A stretch of DNA of 64,000 nt from Neptuniibacter pectenicola (lineage in GTDB: Bacteria; Pseudomonadota; Gammaproteobacteria; Pseudomonadales; Balneatricaceae): the NCBI RefSeq assembly GCF_001597735.1, contig NZ_LUTS01000002.1:62001-126000 (forward strand). Reading direction: 5' to 3'. The position numbers were made by a program, and so were the translations under genes. The notes under the pieces are model-generated. The model saw only the letters and a program-made list of their open reading frames with translations, did no database searches and had not been told where the DNA came from. Shown here in pieces: positions 33,452 to 43,560 of this stretch. Numbering within the stretch: the stretch's first letter is position 1; the number at the start of each line of letters is the position of its first letter.

Positions 33452-34378
33452 ATGGCGTTGTATCAAAAGGGGATAGTGGCTGAGGCCAATCGTTCAGCAC
33501 TTTTTTTAACGTTGAATCAAACACGTAACGAAGGTGCTAAACAGCGTGTTAAGCAGGTGTTAGCCAATGTTACAGCGATTGAGGAAAAGTATAACCAGCT
33601 AGAGCCTGAGGCTGAGTTGTGTTTAGTGGCGGCGATTGGCAGTAGTTACTGGTCACAAATCATCGATGCTGAGGTACCGGCGGAGTTAACCGCGTTTCCT
33701 AGTTTTGAAAATGGTGAGAATGTTGCACCTAATACGCCGGTGGATCTACTTTTTCATATACGCTCAGAAAGGAAGGATCTTAACTTCCAGCTGGCACGGG
33801 AACTCTGTTCTGAGTTAGGGGATGCGGTTCAGGTGGTTGAGGAGGTCGATGGGTTTAGATATTTTGATATGCGCGACTTCACCGGTTTTGTCGATGGAAC
33901 TGAAAATCCACAAGGGGATGACCGCATAGGGGTTGCTGTTGTGGGTGATGAAGATCCGGCATTTACGGGAGGTTCTTATATTCATCTTCAGCGCTATATT
34001 CATAATATGGATTTTTGGAATAAACAGCCGGTTAAAAAGCAGGAAGAAACGTACGGTAGAACAAAAGAGGATAATGTGGAGTTTGCCTCTACAGATAAGG
34101 CGCTTACGGCTCATACTAAGAGGACATCCTTAAAAGACAGTGATGGCAACGCTATTGAAATTCTTCGTCACAGTATGCCCTATGGAGATACACAGGCGTG
34201 CGGGCTTTTGTTTGCGAGTTATTGTCGTACGCCAAAAAACTTCACCTTAATGCTGAAAAGCATGGTGGAGGGGGATGGCAAGGGCCATACCGATCATCTG
34301 TTAAAATATACGCGAGCGGTGACCGGGCAGGCATTTTTTGCACCGTCACGTAGCTTCCTAGAAAATATTAACAAATAG
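33452..34378 (+). CDS. Dyp-type heme peroxidase
   Basis: 308-residue dye-decolorising peroxidase of the YfeX/bacterial class. The distal GxxDG motif is intact in GFVDGTENP, and the heme-ligand histidine is expected in AHTKRTSL with the distal arginine in ILRHSMPYG. No Tat or Sec signal is present, so it is cytoplasmic unless packaged. No encapsulin gene is adjacent. The ATG at 33452 follows GAGGTGAGG. A long hairpin follows the stop. Confidence 0.92.
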   Translation: MALYQKGIVAEANRSALFLTLNQTRNEGAKQRVKQVLANVTAIEEKYNQLEPEAELCLVAAIGSSYWSQIIDAEVPAELTAFPSFENGENVAPNTPVDLLFHIRSERKDLNFQLARELCSELGDAVQVVEEVDGFRYFDMRDFTGFVDGTENPQGDDRIGVAVVGDEDPAFTGGSYIHLQRYIHNMDFWNKQPVKKQEETYGRTKEDNVEFASTDKALTAHTKRTSLKDSDGNAIEILRHSMPYGDTQACGLLFASYCRTPKNFTLMLKSMVEGDGKGHTDHLLKYTRAVTGQAFFAPSRSFLENINK

Positions 34379-34383
34379 AACGG

Positions 34384-34420
34384 ATTAGAATAAATGTAGT
34401 TTTACTACATTTATTCTAAT
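34384..34420 (+). terminator. Perfect 16-bp inverted repeat after Dyp peroxidase
   Basis: Arms ATTAGAATAAATGTAG / CTACATTTATTCTAAT with loop TTTTA, starting 6 bases after the stop. It is AT-rich and followed by GTCTGTCTG and then TTTTTT. Probably a terminator, though the stem is unusually AT-rich and the T run is displaced by about 9 bases. Confidence 0.6.
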
Positions 34421-34511
34421 GTCTGTCTGTTTTTTGTTCTATTTCTTGCAATTTGTAGAATTTGTACTAGGGTTGTTGGTATAAAAATTACAATACGGGT
34501 TAGAGAATAAA

Positions 34512-34709
34512 ATGCAGACGGATATACATGTACGCACTATCGCTATTTTAGCGGTAGATGGCGAAAATTATGAGGTTGATGGGTACTATCAGGGGAAGCA
34601 GCGCAAAGCGAAGTGGTATAACGTATTTAAAAGCAGTAACCGTGACGTGCATGCGGATCACCTAGACGTGTTTCCCTCCCATGCAGATATCCGAAAATTG
34701 CTTAATTAG
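34512..34709 (+). CDS. Small hypothetical protein, 65 aa
   Basis: Short hydrophilic protein with no recognised family. The sequence (AILAVDGENYEVDGYYQGKQRKAKWYNVF, with KSSNRDVHADHLDVFPSHADI at the end) is mixed in charge, lacks a signal peptide or membrane helix, and looks like a compact cytoplasmic domain. It has its own spacer of 91 bp behind a hairpin and its own strong terminator downstream, which supports a real independent gene. Confidence 0.6.
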   Translation: MQTDIHVRTIAILAVDGENYEVDGYYQGKQRKAKWYNVFKSSNRDVHADHLDVFPSHADIRKLLN

Positions 34710-34746
34710 GCATTGATCGTAGTCGGTATCGTTAAACTGATAGTAG

Positions 34747-34779
34747 AAAGCCGGATGTATAAACCCATCCGGCTTTTTT
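34747..34779 (+). terminator. Terminator after the 65-aa gene
   Basis: Hairpin with 11-bp arms AAAGCCGGATG / CATCCGGCTTT and an 8-base loop, ending in TTTTTT. It lies between the 65-aa gene (plus strand) and cysK (minus strand, stop at 34816) and may serve both. Confidence 0.9.
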
Positions 34780-34815
34780 GTGCCTGTTACAATTAAGACG
34801 CTCTATAACATTTGT

Positions 34816-35784
34816 TTATTGAACCGATTCGTTATCGCTGAACATGCCTTCAAATAGGGCTGAAGATAAGTAGCGTTCACCTGAGTCAGGTAGAATAACA
34901 ACGATATTCTTGTTAGCGTGTTCAGGTTGTTTTGCGACACGCATAGCGGCGCAAACAGCGGCACCGCATGAGATACCTGCCATGATGCCTTCTTTTTCCA
35001 TTAATAGTTTCGCGGTTGCAATCGCATCTTCATTGCTGACTTGCTCAACTTGATCAATCAGCGCTAAATCTAGATTTTTAGGCACAAAACCCGCACCAAT
35101 ACCTTGGATTTTATGGGGCGAGGGTTTAACCGTTTCGCCATTAAGTGTCTGCGAAATAACGGGTGAATCAACCGGCTCTACCGCAACGGATGTGATTGCT
35201 TTACCTTGCTGGTTTTTAATATAACGGGAGATACCGGTAATGGTTCCGCCGGTACCTACGCCTGCAACAACAACGTCCACCGCACCCTCTGTGTCGTTCC
35301 AGATTTCAGGACCCGTTGTTTTTTCGTGGATCTCTGGATTGGCAGGGTTCTCAAATTGCTGCAGCATAATATGCGTATCGGCGTTTGCGTCTACGATCTC
35401 TTGTGCTTTCTCAATAGCGCCCTTCATCCCTTTAGCCGGTTCAGTTAGAACAATAGTTGCACCGAGTGCTTTCATAATTTTTCGGCGCTCAATGCTCATA
35501 GACGATGGCATTGTAAAGATAATGTCATAACCGCGAGAGGCGGCGACGAAGGCTAAGGCAATACCGGTATTGCCGCTGGTGGGCTCTACCATTGTAATTC
35601 CTTTTTTTAGAATGCCGCTTTTTTCGGCCGACCAGATCATGTTCGCCCCGATACGACATTTTACGGAACCCGCAGGGTTGCGTGACTCAATTTTACCGAA
35701 AATATTTAGCCCAGGCGCGAGGCGCTTAAGATGTACGAGCGGCGTATTACCAATGGTAAGGGAATTATCTTCGTAAATTTTCAT
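34816..35784 (-). CDS. cysK: Cysteine synthase A
   Basis: 322-residue PLP enzyme converting O-acetylserine and sulfide to cysteine. The PLP lysine is K42 in [30 protein letters not shown] and [15 protein letters not shown] bind the substrate and the cofactor phosphate. Close to E. coli CysK throughout, so CysK rather than CysM. ATG 35784 ([16 protein letters not shown]) is the start matching the family; TTG 35796 adds four residues only. It completes the sulfate-assimilation pathway encoded 18-26 kb downstream. Confidence 0.96.
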   Translation of the reverse strand: MKIYEDNSLTIGNTPLVHLKRLAPGLNIFGKIESRNPAGSVKCRIGANMIWSAEKSGILKKGITMVEPTSGNTGIALAFVAASRGYDIIFTMPSSMSIERRKIMKALGATIVLTEPAKGMKGAIEKAQEIVDANADTHIMLQQFENPANPEIHEKTTGPEIWNDTEGAVDVVVAGVGTGGTITGISRYIKNQQGKAITSVAVEPVDSPVISQTLNGETVKPSPHKIQGIGAGFVPKNLDLALIDQVEQVSNEDAIATAKLLMEKEGIMAGISCGAAVCAAMRVAKQPEHANKNIVVILPDSGERYLSSALFEGMFSDNESVQ

Positions 35785-35990
35785 GTAGCTACCCAAGAAT
35801 CCTTTGTAATCGCTTATATATCTAAAGTGAATATAAGCTCTGATTTTTATGTATGATTGTTAATAGAAGTTTTATCGTAGAACGCCTTATTGTATCAAGT
35901 GGTTTTTAGATGAAGTTTTTTCTCCATAATATTAGTGATAGTTGATATTATGGCTTTTTTGTTTGCTGGACGTTTTATTGGGAGAAGGTT

Positions 35991-36461
35991 ATGCGCTTTA
36001 TTTCGCGGCTGCTAGCACCATTTGTTTTTGTAATCGCTTATGCTTTATTTCGTTCGTCTATGCAGCAAAAATCGCTTAAAAAGCATACTTTTGTTATGAA
36101 ACTTTTCCGCTTTTGTGCGGATAACGGACACAAAAAAGCGCTAAGTGTGTATGGACACCTTCTGCATTTTAAAGGGGACGGGGTACAAAACCGAATCCAA
36201 GGGGGGATCTATCTACAGCAGGCGGCTGAAAAGGGTGATGATAAAGCGCAGTATCAGATGGGGCGTATTTTTGAAAATGGGTATGAGCACTATTTTCAAC
36301 CGGATGAGGCGACGGCGTTGAGGTTTTATACAAATGCGGCGGAGCAGGGACACCAATTGGCGATAAAGCGTTTAGTTGATACTTATGCGCAAGGCGAGCT
36401 TGGGCAGGTAGCAGACCCGGTGAAAGCTGACGTTTGGCGAGCAAAGCAACCTGCGTTATAA
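35991..36461 (+). CDS. Sel1-repeat protein with N-terminal membrane segment
   Basis: 156-residue protein. A hydrophobic N-terminus (FISRLLAPFVFVIAYALF) acts as signal or anchor. It is followed by about three Sel1-like repeats: ALSVYGHLLHFKGDGVQNRIQGGIYLQQAAEKGD, AQYQMGRIFENGYEHYFQPDEATALRFYTNAAEQGH, and a last AIKRLVDTYAQGELG. Sel1 repeats form helical solenoids for protein contacts. ATG 35991 follows GGGAGAAGG. Divergent from cysK and convergent with the DTW gene; function unknown. Confidence 0.85.
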   Translation: MRFISRLLAPFVFVIAYALFRSSMQQKSLKKHTFVMKLFRFCADNGHKKALSVYGHLLHFKGDGVQNRIQGGIYLQQAAEKGDDKAQYQMGRIFENGYEHYFQPDEATALRFYTNAAEQGHQLAIKRLVDTYAQGELGQVADPVKADVWRAKQPAL

Positions 36462-36477
36462 CCTGTTGGTTGGGCCA

Positions 36478-37065
36478 TTAATTACGTTTTGATTGTTTGT
36501 AGTGGGTAATGAATGCATCAAATGCCCGTGTTAATTGTGCAGCAGGGTGAGGCTCGTTACATAGTGTTAAGAGTTCGATGACGGTTTCTGCAGTGCATAG
36601 ATGATCCGCATCCGGATTCCGGCGTAGGTCGTATTTGCTAGGCGTTTGTGGGTCAAACGCCAGTAAAGGTAAATGATCTAACCACGGGCTTTTGCGGACA
36701 ATTTTCCGAACCTCCTTCCACGTGCCGTCCGGTACGATAATCAATGTTTTTCGTGTGCTGTCTTGTTTGATGGGCTGTTGGCGCGACTTGAGATCGGGTC
36801 TATCGGCTGGAAATAGCAGCCATGTATCAGTATTTTTATCGGCAATCTGTTGGATTAACGCCATCGGTGGATCATTCCGCTTCCATAGATAAGCTTGTGT
36901 ATTTAAAAGCGTATTTAAGATGATTTTACTGGTAGTCGTAGGGCGTGCGGGTTCGTTTTCATGTAGGAGTAATGCAATCTGCACGTGACTGTGGGTAGGG
37001 GTGCTCAGGCTGCAGCAGCACCAGTTTGAGGTAAGGCCGCAACCTGAGCAGTTATCGGTAGACAA
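36478..37065 (-). CDS. DTW-domain tRNA-uridine aminocarboxypropyltransferase
   Basis: 195-residue protein with an N-terminal Cys cluster (CSGCGLTSNWCCC) for zinc and the defining D-T-W-like motif in VPDGTWKEVRKI, plus LRRNPDADHLCTAETVIEL. Family members (YfiP/TapT) add the 3-amino-3-carboxypropyl group to uridine in tRNA using S-adenosylmethionine. Normal length. It is followed 4 bases away, in the same direction, by nothing on its own side; upstream lies the DUF4139 gene, whose stop is 3 bases from this start, so the two are likely co-transcribed. Confidence 0.88.
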   Translation of the reverse strand: MSTDNCSGCGLTSNWCCCSLSTPTHSHVQIALLLHENEPARPTTTSKIILNTLLNTQAYLWKRNDPPMALIQQIADKNTDTWLLFPADRPDLKSRQQPIKQDSTRKTLIIVPDGTWKEVRKIVRKSPWLDHLPLLAFDPQTPSKYDLRRNPDADHLCTAETVIELLTLCNEPHPAAQLTRAFDAFITHYKQSKRN

Positions 37066-37068
37066 GGT

Positions 37069-38481
37069 TTATCGCTTCTCCATTTTCACTTGGAAGCGTA
37101 GAACCTTTTCCCCTTTGGCAGGGACTTTTATTTTCCATTGTGCGCTACCACCGAGTACTGTTTCGAACTCGATGTTGCTGCTTTCCATCTCCCATACGAG
37201 GGGAAAGTTTGCTGTCATCACTAGATCTGCAGGGGTGGAGCGGCTGTTCGAAATACGCAGCTCTTGGCCAACTTTAAAGCCGTTAAAGACTGTGCTGAAG
37301 TGGGTCTGTTTGCGGTGGATGGATAGGTCAAACGCTTTACCTTGAGTGACCTCGACCTCATCACCTTCACCGGTGTGATTAATACTGCTGCCACCCATAA
37401 ATTGCAGCTGACCTTTACTGTCAGGGCTAAAGGTTCTGATTTTTCCCGCCGGTAGCGGCATCCCTAAGTGAGATTTTTGATCATTCAAAAATTTAAGGGT
37501 TAAGTTAGGTTTTACTCGGTGCTGGTTGCGTTCTAGTGTTGGGTAAACTAAAAACTCATAATCGTAGCTACGGCTGACGGGTACTTTTTCGGCGGTGAGG
37601 AAGGAGACCTGTTTTACTTGGCCATTGAGTAGGTCCACTTTTCGTGGCAGGCTAAATAGGTGGAAGTCACCAATGCTCTCTCGACTTAATGTTTTAGGTG
37701 CAGCACTGCGCGCCATCACCATATTGGAGAAATCTTCTTGTAGTGCAGCGGCATGGCGCGCCCCTGGATTATTTAAGTCGCCAGCCACGAGTGATATCTG
37801 TGCCTCTTTAAAGTCAGCGCCAGTGTTGTTTGTGAGGCTGGCTAAGCCATCTAGTGTTACCTGCGTACCGGCTTCGTTAAGTGTCATTACATAATCCATG
37901 CCCCAGCTTAGTCCACCGGTTAGGTAGCTGATGCCCGCTAACTGAGGTTTAGGTGTACCTGCCGAGCGGAAGCTTAGGCTGGGCTTGGCCAACAGTTGAC
38001 CTGGCAGACTTGGGAAAATAAAACGCCACCCATTGTTAAGGGGAATACTTTCAAAGCTATTATTGCGTTTAATTAATGCGCGGCTGCCATCAATGCTGAG
38101 TAGTTTAACTTGGCTAATAATCTCTTTACCGGAAACCGGGTTTAGGCGCGCAAGCTTTAGGTCTTTACCGACAAAGTGTTGGAGTAGGTTTTGTTGGTTA
38201 AGTAGATTGGTGTTGAGGTTTTGTTCAAGTACCTTACCTGCATTGTCGATACGTAAGCTTTCGACCTGTAGCTGCTTGCTCACATCTTCAAGGGTAACGG
38301 ATTGTCCTGTTTTTAAGGGGGGGAGGTTGCGGGTTTCACGCACCAAACCTAAGTTTTGGTTGTACAAGGTTAGGTCGATAGATTCTCGCTGCTCGGAGCT
38401 TATCTGTATGGTATTGGCCTGCGCGGATAAAACGGTAAAGCCCGCGAGGAAAAGAGCTAGGTGGATTTTATTAATGTGCAT
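37069..38481 (-). CDS. DUF4139 domain exported protein
   Basis: 470-residue protein with a signal peptide (MHINKIHLALFLAGFTVLSAQA-N). The DUF4139 region shows YLTGGLSWGMDYVMTLNEAG, TLDGLASLTNNTGADFKEAQISLVAGDLN and a beta-rich C-terminal half. It is predicted to be periplasmic or surface-exposed. The family has no known function. It is immediately upstream of the DTW gene on the minus strand and probably shares a transcript with it. Confidence 0.85.
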   Translation of the reverse strand: MHINKIHLALFLAGFTVLSAQANTIQISSEQRESIDLTLYNQNLGLVRETRNLPPLKTGQSVTLEDVSKQLQVESLRIDNAGKVLEQNLNTNLLNQQNLLQHFVGKDLKLARLNPVSGKEIISQVKLLSIDGSRALIKRNNSFESIPLNNGWRFIFPSLPGQLLAKPSLSFRSAGTPKPQLAGISYLTGGLSWGMDYVMTLNEAGTQVTLDGLASLTNNTGADFKEAQISLVAGDLNNPGARHAAALQEDFSNMVMARSAAPKTLSRESIGDFHLFSLPRKVDLLNGQVKQVSFLTAEKVPVSRSYDYEFLVYPTLERNQHRVKPNLTLKFLNDQKSHLGMPLPAGKIRTFSPDSKGQLQFMGGSSINHTGEGDEVEVTQGKAFDLSIHRKQTHFSTVFNGFKVGQELRISNSRSTPADLVMTANFPLVWEMESSNIEFETVLGGSAQWKIKVPAKGEKVLRFQVKMEKR

Positions 38482-38572
38482 GTCATGTATTCCCTGAGAG
38501 CGAGTCCCTAATCTATCAATTTTAGAATGAACCTAAGCTTTCTGTGTATCCGGTCGAACGGGCCTTTATTCT

Positions 38573-40597
38573 TTATTTAATATCCAGTGCAACCCTAAAG
38601 CCCCAGCTGTTACGTTTTGAATCGACGGGGTGGCGGTAGCGGCTGGCGGGGCGAATTAAACGATCGATTTCAAACCACGACCCGCCACGCATGACACGGT
38701 TTTCGCAGGCCTTTTCGGTATACGCGGAGCCATTGGTGGGCGTGAATTTGTAACTGTCGGTATAGCAATCGAATACCCATTCGTCAACATTGCCGGTCAT
38801 GTCGTGCAGCCCCCAGTTGTTTGCGGGGAAACTGCCAACGGGGGCCGGTTGTTTACCATCAAAGGCGCTGCCACAGCCGGTACAGCTTGCCATGTTGGGT
38901 TTAAGCTCATCGCCCCACCAGTAGGTGGTGACTGTGCCAGCTCGTGCTGCATACTCCCACTCAGCTTCGGTTGGTAGGCGATAAGGGTGGCCGGTTTCAT
39001 GGCCAAGCCATTCTGCGTAGGCCACGGCGTCTCGCCAGCTGACATTAATGACCGGTTGATTGCCACGTCCCCAGCCGCCATCGTTTGGTAGGGGACGATT
39101 GGTGGCGTTGGCGAAGGTATCATATTCTGCAAAAGTGACCTCGAAGCGTGATAGGGCGAAAGGCTTGCGGATTTTGACTAGGTGTACAGGCTTCTCGTTA
39201 TCATCACCAATACCTGACTGGTCGCCCATCCGGAAATCACCGGAAGGTAGCAGGACCATTTCAGGGCCATAGGTTGTGCTGTCGATCTGATCTTTAAAGA
39301 TCTGTTGGCCGGGTGAGTCAGGCTCTGCTTTTAACAGGCGTTTGGTCGTTAACAGCTCTTGCTCTAAAAGGGCGTTCGTTTGCAGCGCGTCACTGAGTTC
39401 CTGCTCTGCTCTTGTTTGTATCTCTTGCTGCGCTTGGAGCGTGTCATACATCTGCTGTAGCGCTTCTTGCTGTTTAGTGATCTGTAAGGCTTGGAAATCT
39501 TTTTCTTTAAAATTGAAGAGCTCTGATACCGCCCAACCGGATAAGTAGCCAGCCACAAAAATAAGGCAACCCATTAACACGTATAGGGTCGTTTGCGAGA
39601 TCGATGTTAATCGGCGTATAGACTGTTTGACAGTTTTGTTGAGTTTCTCTTTAGTCGATAAAGGTGGGCTGTCATCGGTACTCGCTTCCTCCCCTTCTGT
39701 TTCACTGGGCTTAGTTTGAGGCGCCTCGTCTTTCTTTTCGTCATCGTCTTCTTTTTTAGGTGGGAACACGGCTTTCATTAATTCGGTGCAACTTGTAAAG
39801 CGCTCTTCTATATCAGTGGAAAAGGCTTTTTGTAGTGCTTCCCATTGCTGATTATCGAGCTCCGCGGGTTGTTCTAATTGTTTACGTACTCTGTCGGCTT
39901 CGGAGTCATTAACATTGAACGGTGGTTTTCCGGTAAAGAGTTCGTAAATAATCGCGGCAAACGCATACACATCGGTTTTGCGGCTAAGTTTACCGGGGTG
40001 AAAGGCTTCGGGGGATTGGTATTGTTGGTAACTCGGAGGTGCTGGCAATAGGTCTGTAATTGATTCGAGGGCGTCTCTGAGGGCAGGTAAGGTGAGTTTT
40101 ACGCCACCTTTGCGGTTGATATAAATAACATCAGGAGATAGGCAGGCGTGTGGGCTACGTAGCTTCTGGAAGCTCATATCGACAGCGTAAGCGATTTGTC
40201 TGAGCAGTCCGAGTCGTTGTGTTAATTGAAGTGGTTGTTCTGCCTGTATGACGCCACTGAGTGTTAAACCGTCTAGTTTTTCATAGGAGAGGAGGAGTAA
40301 TCCGCCTTTATGGGGGAAAAAGCCATAGCACTCTGCGATATGTTTGTTTTGCAGTTGCTTGCTTAACGCTGCATGTTTTTTTATACCTTCAGCAAATGTG
40401 CTTTGCTTTAGAAGCGCGGGGTTGATGATGATCAGTGTAACGAGCGGGTTGCCTGCAACATCAACGTCCTTAGCCTGCCATAATTGACCGAGTAAGTGGT
40501 CTGAGCTATTGCTTATCAGTTGAAAACGGTGGTGCTCAGGCCCCAGTATGGTGCCTTCTTGTAAGGACTGATAAATTGAATCTGCAGTATCGCTCAT
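38573..40597 (-). CDS. Pseudokinase - transmembrane - SUMF1 domain protein
   Basis: 674-residue protein. Residues about 25-280 follow the fold of a Ser/Thr kinase (SPEAF for APE; TDVYAFAAIIYELFTGKPPF for the F-helix). However, the glycine-rich loop is missing, the beta3 Lys is replaced (LVTLIIINP near 55), the HRDLKPxN loop reads HACLSPDVIYIN (150-161) and DFG is replaced by LTLP near 168-171, so it is a probable pseudokinase. An acidic linker (281-312), one membrane helix (337-360), a coiled coil (about 365-425) and a SUMF1/FGE-like domain (445-672; YRLPTEAEWEYAARAG, GLHDMTGNVDEWV, RVMRGGSW) follow. The FGE catalytic cysteines are absent (ASRYRHPVDS), so this domain is probably a binding or structural module. 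Confidence 0.88.
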   Translation of the reverse strand: MSDTADSIYQSLQEGTILGPEHHRFQLISNSSDHLLGQLWQAKDVDVAGNPLVTLIIINPALLKQSTFAEGIKKHAALSKQLQNKHIAECYGFFPHKGGLLLLSYEKLDGLTLSGVIQAEQPLQLTQRLGLLRQIAYAVDMSFQKLRSPHACLSPDVIYINRKGGVKLTLPALRDALESITDLLPAPPSYQQYQSPEAFHPGKLSRKTDVYAFAAIIYELFTGKPPFNVNDSEADRVRKQLEQPAELDNQQWEALQKAFSTDIEERFTSCTELMKAVFPPKKEDDDEKKDEAPQTKPSETEGEEASTDDSPPLSTKEKLNKTVKQSIRRLTSISQTTLYVLMGCLIFVAGYLSGWAVSELFNFKEKDFQALQITKQQEALQQMYDTLQAQQEIQTRAEQELSDALQTNALLEQELLTTKRLLKAEPDSPGQQIFKDQIDSTTYGPEMVLLPSGDFRMGDQSGIGDDNEKPVHLVKIRKPFALSRFEVTFAEYDTFANATNRPLPNDGGWGRGNQPVINVSWRDAVAYAEWLGHETGHPYRLPTEAEWEYAARAGTVTTYWWGDELKPNMASCTGCGSAFDGKQPAPVGSFPANNWGLHDMTGNVDEWVFDCYTDSYKFTPTNGSAYTEKACENRVMRGGSWFEIDRLIRPASRYRHPVDSKRNSWGFRVALDIK

Positions 40598-40730
40598 GGG
40601 GAATTAAAACCTATCCTTAGTTTTCATATACCTATCATAGACAAAGGCGTGGCTATATATGTCATTGCTCAATAGCATGATATTTAGATGAAGCCTGTCG
40701 CTATCAGCTAACGAATGATTATAAAAGAGT

Positions 40731-40755
40731 AAGCCCATTGTTCAATAATGGGCTT
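40731..40755 (-). terminator. Terminator downstream of kdsA
   Basis: Hairpin with arms AAGCCCATT / AATGGGCTT and a 7-base loop, in the gap between kdsA and the pseudokinase gene. Read on the minus strand it is followed by ACTCTTTTAT, a modest T run. Confidence 0.65.
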
Positions 40756-40798
40756 CTTTCTTTTGGATATATAGGTTTTATAGCAATGTCAGGCGCTT

Positions 40799-41692
<894 letters not shown>

Positions 41693-41723
41693 CTATCTAT
41701 AATGACAACAACTGGTCTGGTTG

Positions 41724-42149
41724 CTATGGGGTGGTTGATTCCTCTTCGCAGGGGAATAGGTGGGCATATTTACCTATCCATTCAAGTGCGGCATCTTGCG
41801 TGGAGATCACTCGTCCTTCAACCTTGAGCACATGGTTTCGGTAGCGTTGTATGTAGCACAGTTGTTCCAGCATGCGTATTCTTGCCAGTGCATCAAGGCT
41901 ATTAAAGGTGATGCCTAACTCATACCCGTTGCTGGTATCTTCACACCGTTCAACGGTGCCGTTCACTTCGAGTTGAGAGGCGACACTCGGTATTTTGATG
42001 GCAATCGACTCGCCTGACTGGAAAGGCTTTGTTGAGTGACAGATTAACTGGAGTTGAGAGGTGTCGGTTAAGGTCGGGTGTGACTCTTGTAAATCAAGTT
42101 CTATTGGAAACTCATCGGGATGGCGGATAAACACTTTTTGCTCGCCCAT
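41724..42149 (-). CDS. PilZ-domain protein
   Basis: 141-residue protein with an N-terminal RHPDEFPIEL motif, a short beta-barrel region (GESIAIKIPSVASQLEVNGTVERCED, YELGITF) and a helical C-terminus (LEQLCYIQRYR, AALEWIGKYAHLFP). This arrangement matches a PilZ subfamily common in Marinobacter and Halomonas relatives. The canonical D-x-S-x-x-G element is poorly preserved, so c-di-GMP binding is uncertain. The start M-G-E-Q-K at 42149 is chosen over a GTG/TTG-type start 21 bases upstream. A GGDEF-EAL enzyme occurs 10 kb away. Confidence 0.7.
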   Translation of the reverse strand: MGEQKVFIRHPDEFPIELDLQESHPTLTDTSQLQLICHSTKPFQSGESIAIKIPSVASQLEVNGTVERCEDTSNGYELGITFNSLDALARIRMLEQLCYIQRYRNHVLKVEGRVISTQDAALEWIGKYAHLFPCEEESTTP

Positions 42150-42379
42150 GACAATCACCTTAATCAGCACTGTCAGCGTAGTAAATGGAGTATCAAACTA
42201 CGCAATTAATGAACCTGTGGGTTCTAAAGCGTTAGACAGGAATGAACAGAATCGTTCCAAAACCTAACAGGACTTCTTCATTTGCTCTACCCATAGTATC
42301 GACCATAATGGGGGAGTTTTAATAGTTAATTCGATTTTTATCATGGATTTGTTGTTTTAATTTACTTTGGTGGTGGCCA

Positions 42380-42892
42380 ATGAGCGATGTTGATTCTGAA
42401 AAGTTAGCATTACTGAGTGCAAATTGTAGGGAACTACAGCAAGCAAACAGTACGTTGTTACTTTCAACCTTAGGTGAAGCGTTTCCTGAGATTAGTTATG
42501 CGCCCTATGTTCGTGATGACGAAGGATGTTTTTATATTTTTATTAGTGAGTTGGCTGCGCACACCCAAAACTTGTTACGTCAGCCATCGGCGTCGGTTAT
42601 GTTTATTGCGAATGAGGAGGATAGCCGAAACTTGTTTGCTCGCGAACGGCTTATCTTTAAATGTATAGCAGAAGAGAGGCTGCCGAGCGATGAGGGCTAT
42701 GCAGCTGTACTCGATCAATTAGCGCAAACGTTTGGTTCTGTTGTTGGGGTGTTGAGAGGGTTGTCTGATTTTCACTTGTTTTGTTTACGGCCGATTGAAG
42801 GGCAATACGTGGTTGGTTTTGGTAAGGCTTATAGGGTTGAGCCGGAAAGTGGGGTGTTAGCGCATATTTCAGAAGCGGTGTTAAAACGGTAA
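42380..42892 (+). CDS. HugZ/HutZ-like pyridoxamine-phosphate-oxidase-fold protein
   Basis: 170-residue protein of the split-barrel flavin/heme-binding fold. The segment STLGEAFPEISYAPYVRDDEGCFYIFISELAAHTQNL is typical of HugZ-type proteins, as is FGSVVGVLRGLSDFHLFCLRPIEGQYVVGFGKAYRV. HugZ and HutZ bind heme and degrade it in pathogens; whether this one does is unknown. No heme receptor is beside it. It is convergent with the small DUF2788 gene. Confidence 0.82.
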   Translation: MSDVDSEKLALLSANCRELQQANSTLLLSTLGEAFPEISYAPYVRDDEGCFYIFISELAAHTQNLLRQPSASVMFIANEEDSRNLFARERLIFKCIAEERLPSDEGYAAVLDQLAQTFGSVVGVLRGLSDFHLFCLRPIEGQYVVGFGKAYRVEPESGVLAHISEAVLKR

Positions 42893-42938
42893 TTGGGGGC
42901 GAATAAAACTACAGGTTTCTTCGGTAAAGGGAGTGGCT

Positions 42939-43148
42939 CTAAAAGGAGCCGCCTTCCATTAATTCGACAACCACCGTCTTCACTAAGAACGCTGCCAAAC
43001 CTAAGCCGAGTGCAAAAAATAGAATGATAGTGCCAAACTTTCCCGCTTTCGATTTTTTTGCTAAGTCATAGATAATAAAGAAGATAAAGGCTGCGAAAAC
43101 AGCAAGCCCTATATTGAGTGCGATACTTTCAATTTCTGCGAGACGCAT
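42939..43148 (-). CDS. DUF2788 family small membrane protein
   Basis: 69-residue protein with two transmembrane helices (IALNIGLAVFAAFIFFIIYDL and GTIILFFALGLGLAAFLVKTVV) separated by AKKSKAGKF, the DUF2788 pattern. ATG 43148 is preferred over GTG 43157 because GAGGTGG lies 5 bases before it. The family is restricted to gammaproteobacteria and close relatives and has no known role. It is divergent from nrdA. Confidence 0.85.
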   Translation of the reverse strand: MRLAEIESIALNIGLAVFAAFIFFIIYDLAKKSKAGKFGTIILFFALGLGLAAFLVKTVVVELMEGGSF

Positions 43149-43532
43149 AGTGACCACCTCAGTGCTTAAGCTAAAATGTGGACCCGAATTATATAGTAAA
43201 GATAATGGGAAGGGTACTTGGGTTGACTTAAGTGTTTAGATGAGGTGTAGGCGGCCAATGCTAATTAGTTGGCTTTTCAAGGTTTAAATATGCTGTTTGC
43301 TCTGATAGATTACACTAAAAATAGTGCATAAAGATCCAGCAAAAAGATTGGGAAAATACATTATTTTTTGCTTGCTTTTGGCACGTATTTTGATGCTGAT
43401 TTTTAGGTGAATTTTTTTTAAAAAAATGTCATCTAAGGTAGTTATACTATGGATCCGCTGTAAGCCCCGTTATATCAATGTTTTAGCATTAAATTATCGG
43501 TTCCTACACTCTACAAAGCCCAAAATCAAGTA

Positions 43533-43560
43533 TTGCAATAAACACTAGGATCACTATATT
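43533..43560 (+). promoter_or_regulatory. Probable nrdA promoter
   Basis: -35-like TTGCAA (43533-43538) and -10-like TATATT (43555-43560), 16-base spacer, 178 bases before the nrdA start. The -10 element lies inside the first NrdR box. Confidence 0.6.

Noticed and set aside
43312-43327. ACACTAAAAATAGTGC, a third NrdR-like palindrome
   Set aside because: 13 of 16 bases fit, but it is 239 bp upstream of the tandem pair and has no partner box; probably chance in AT-rich DNA.
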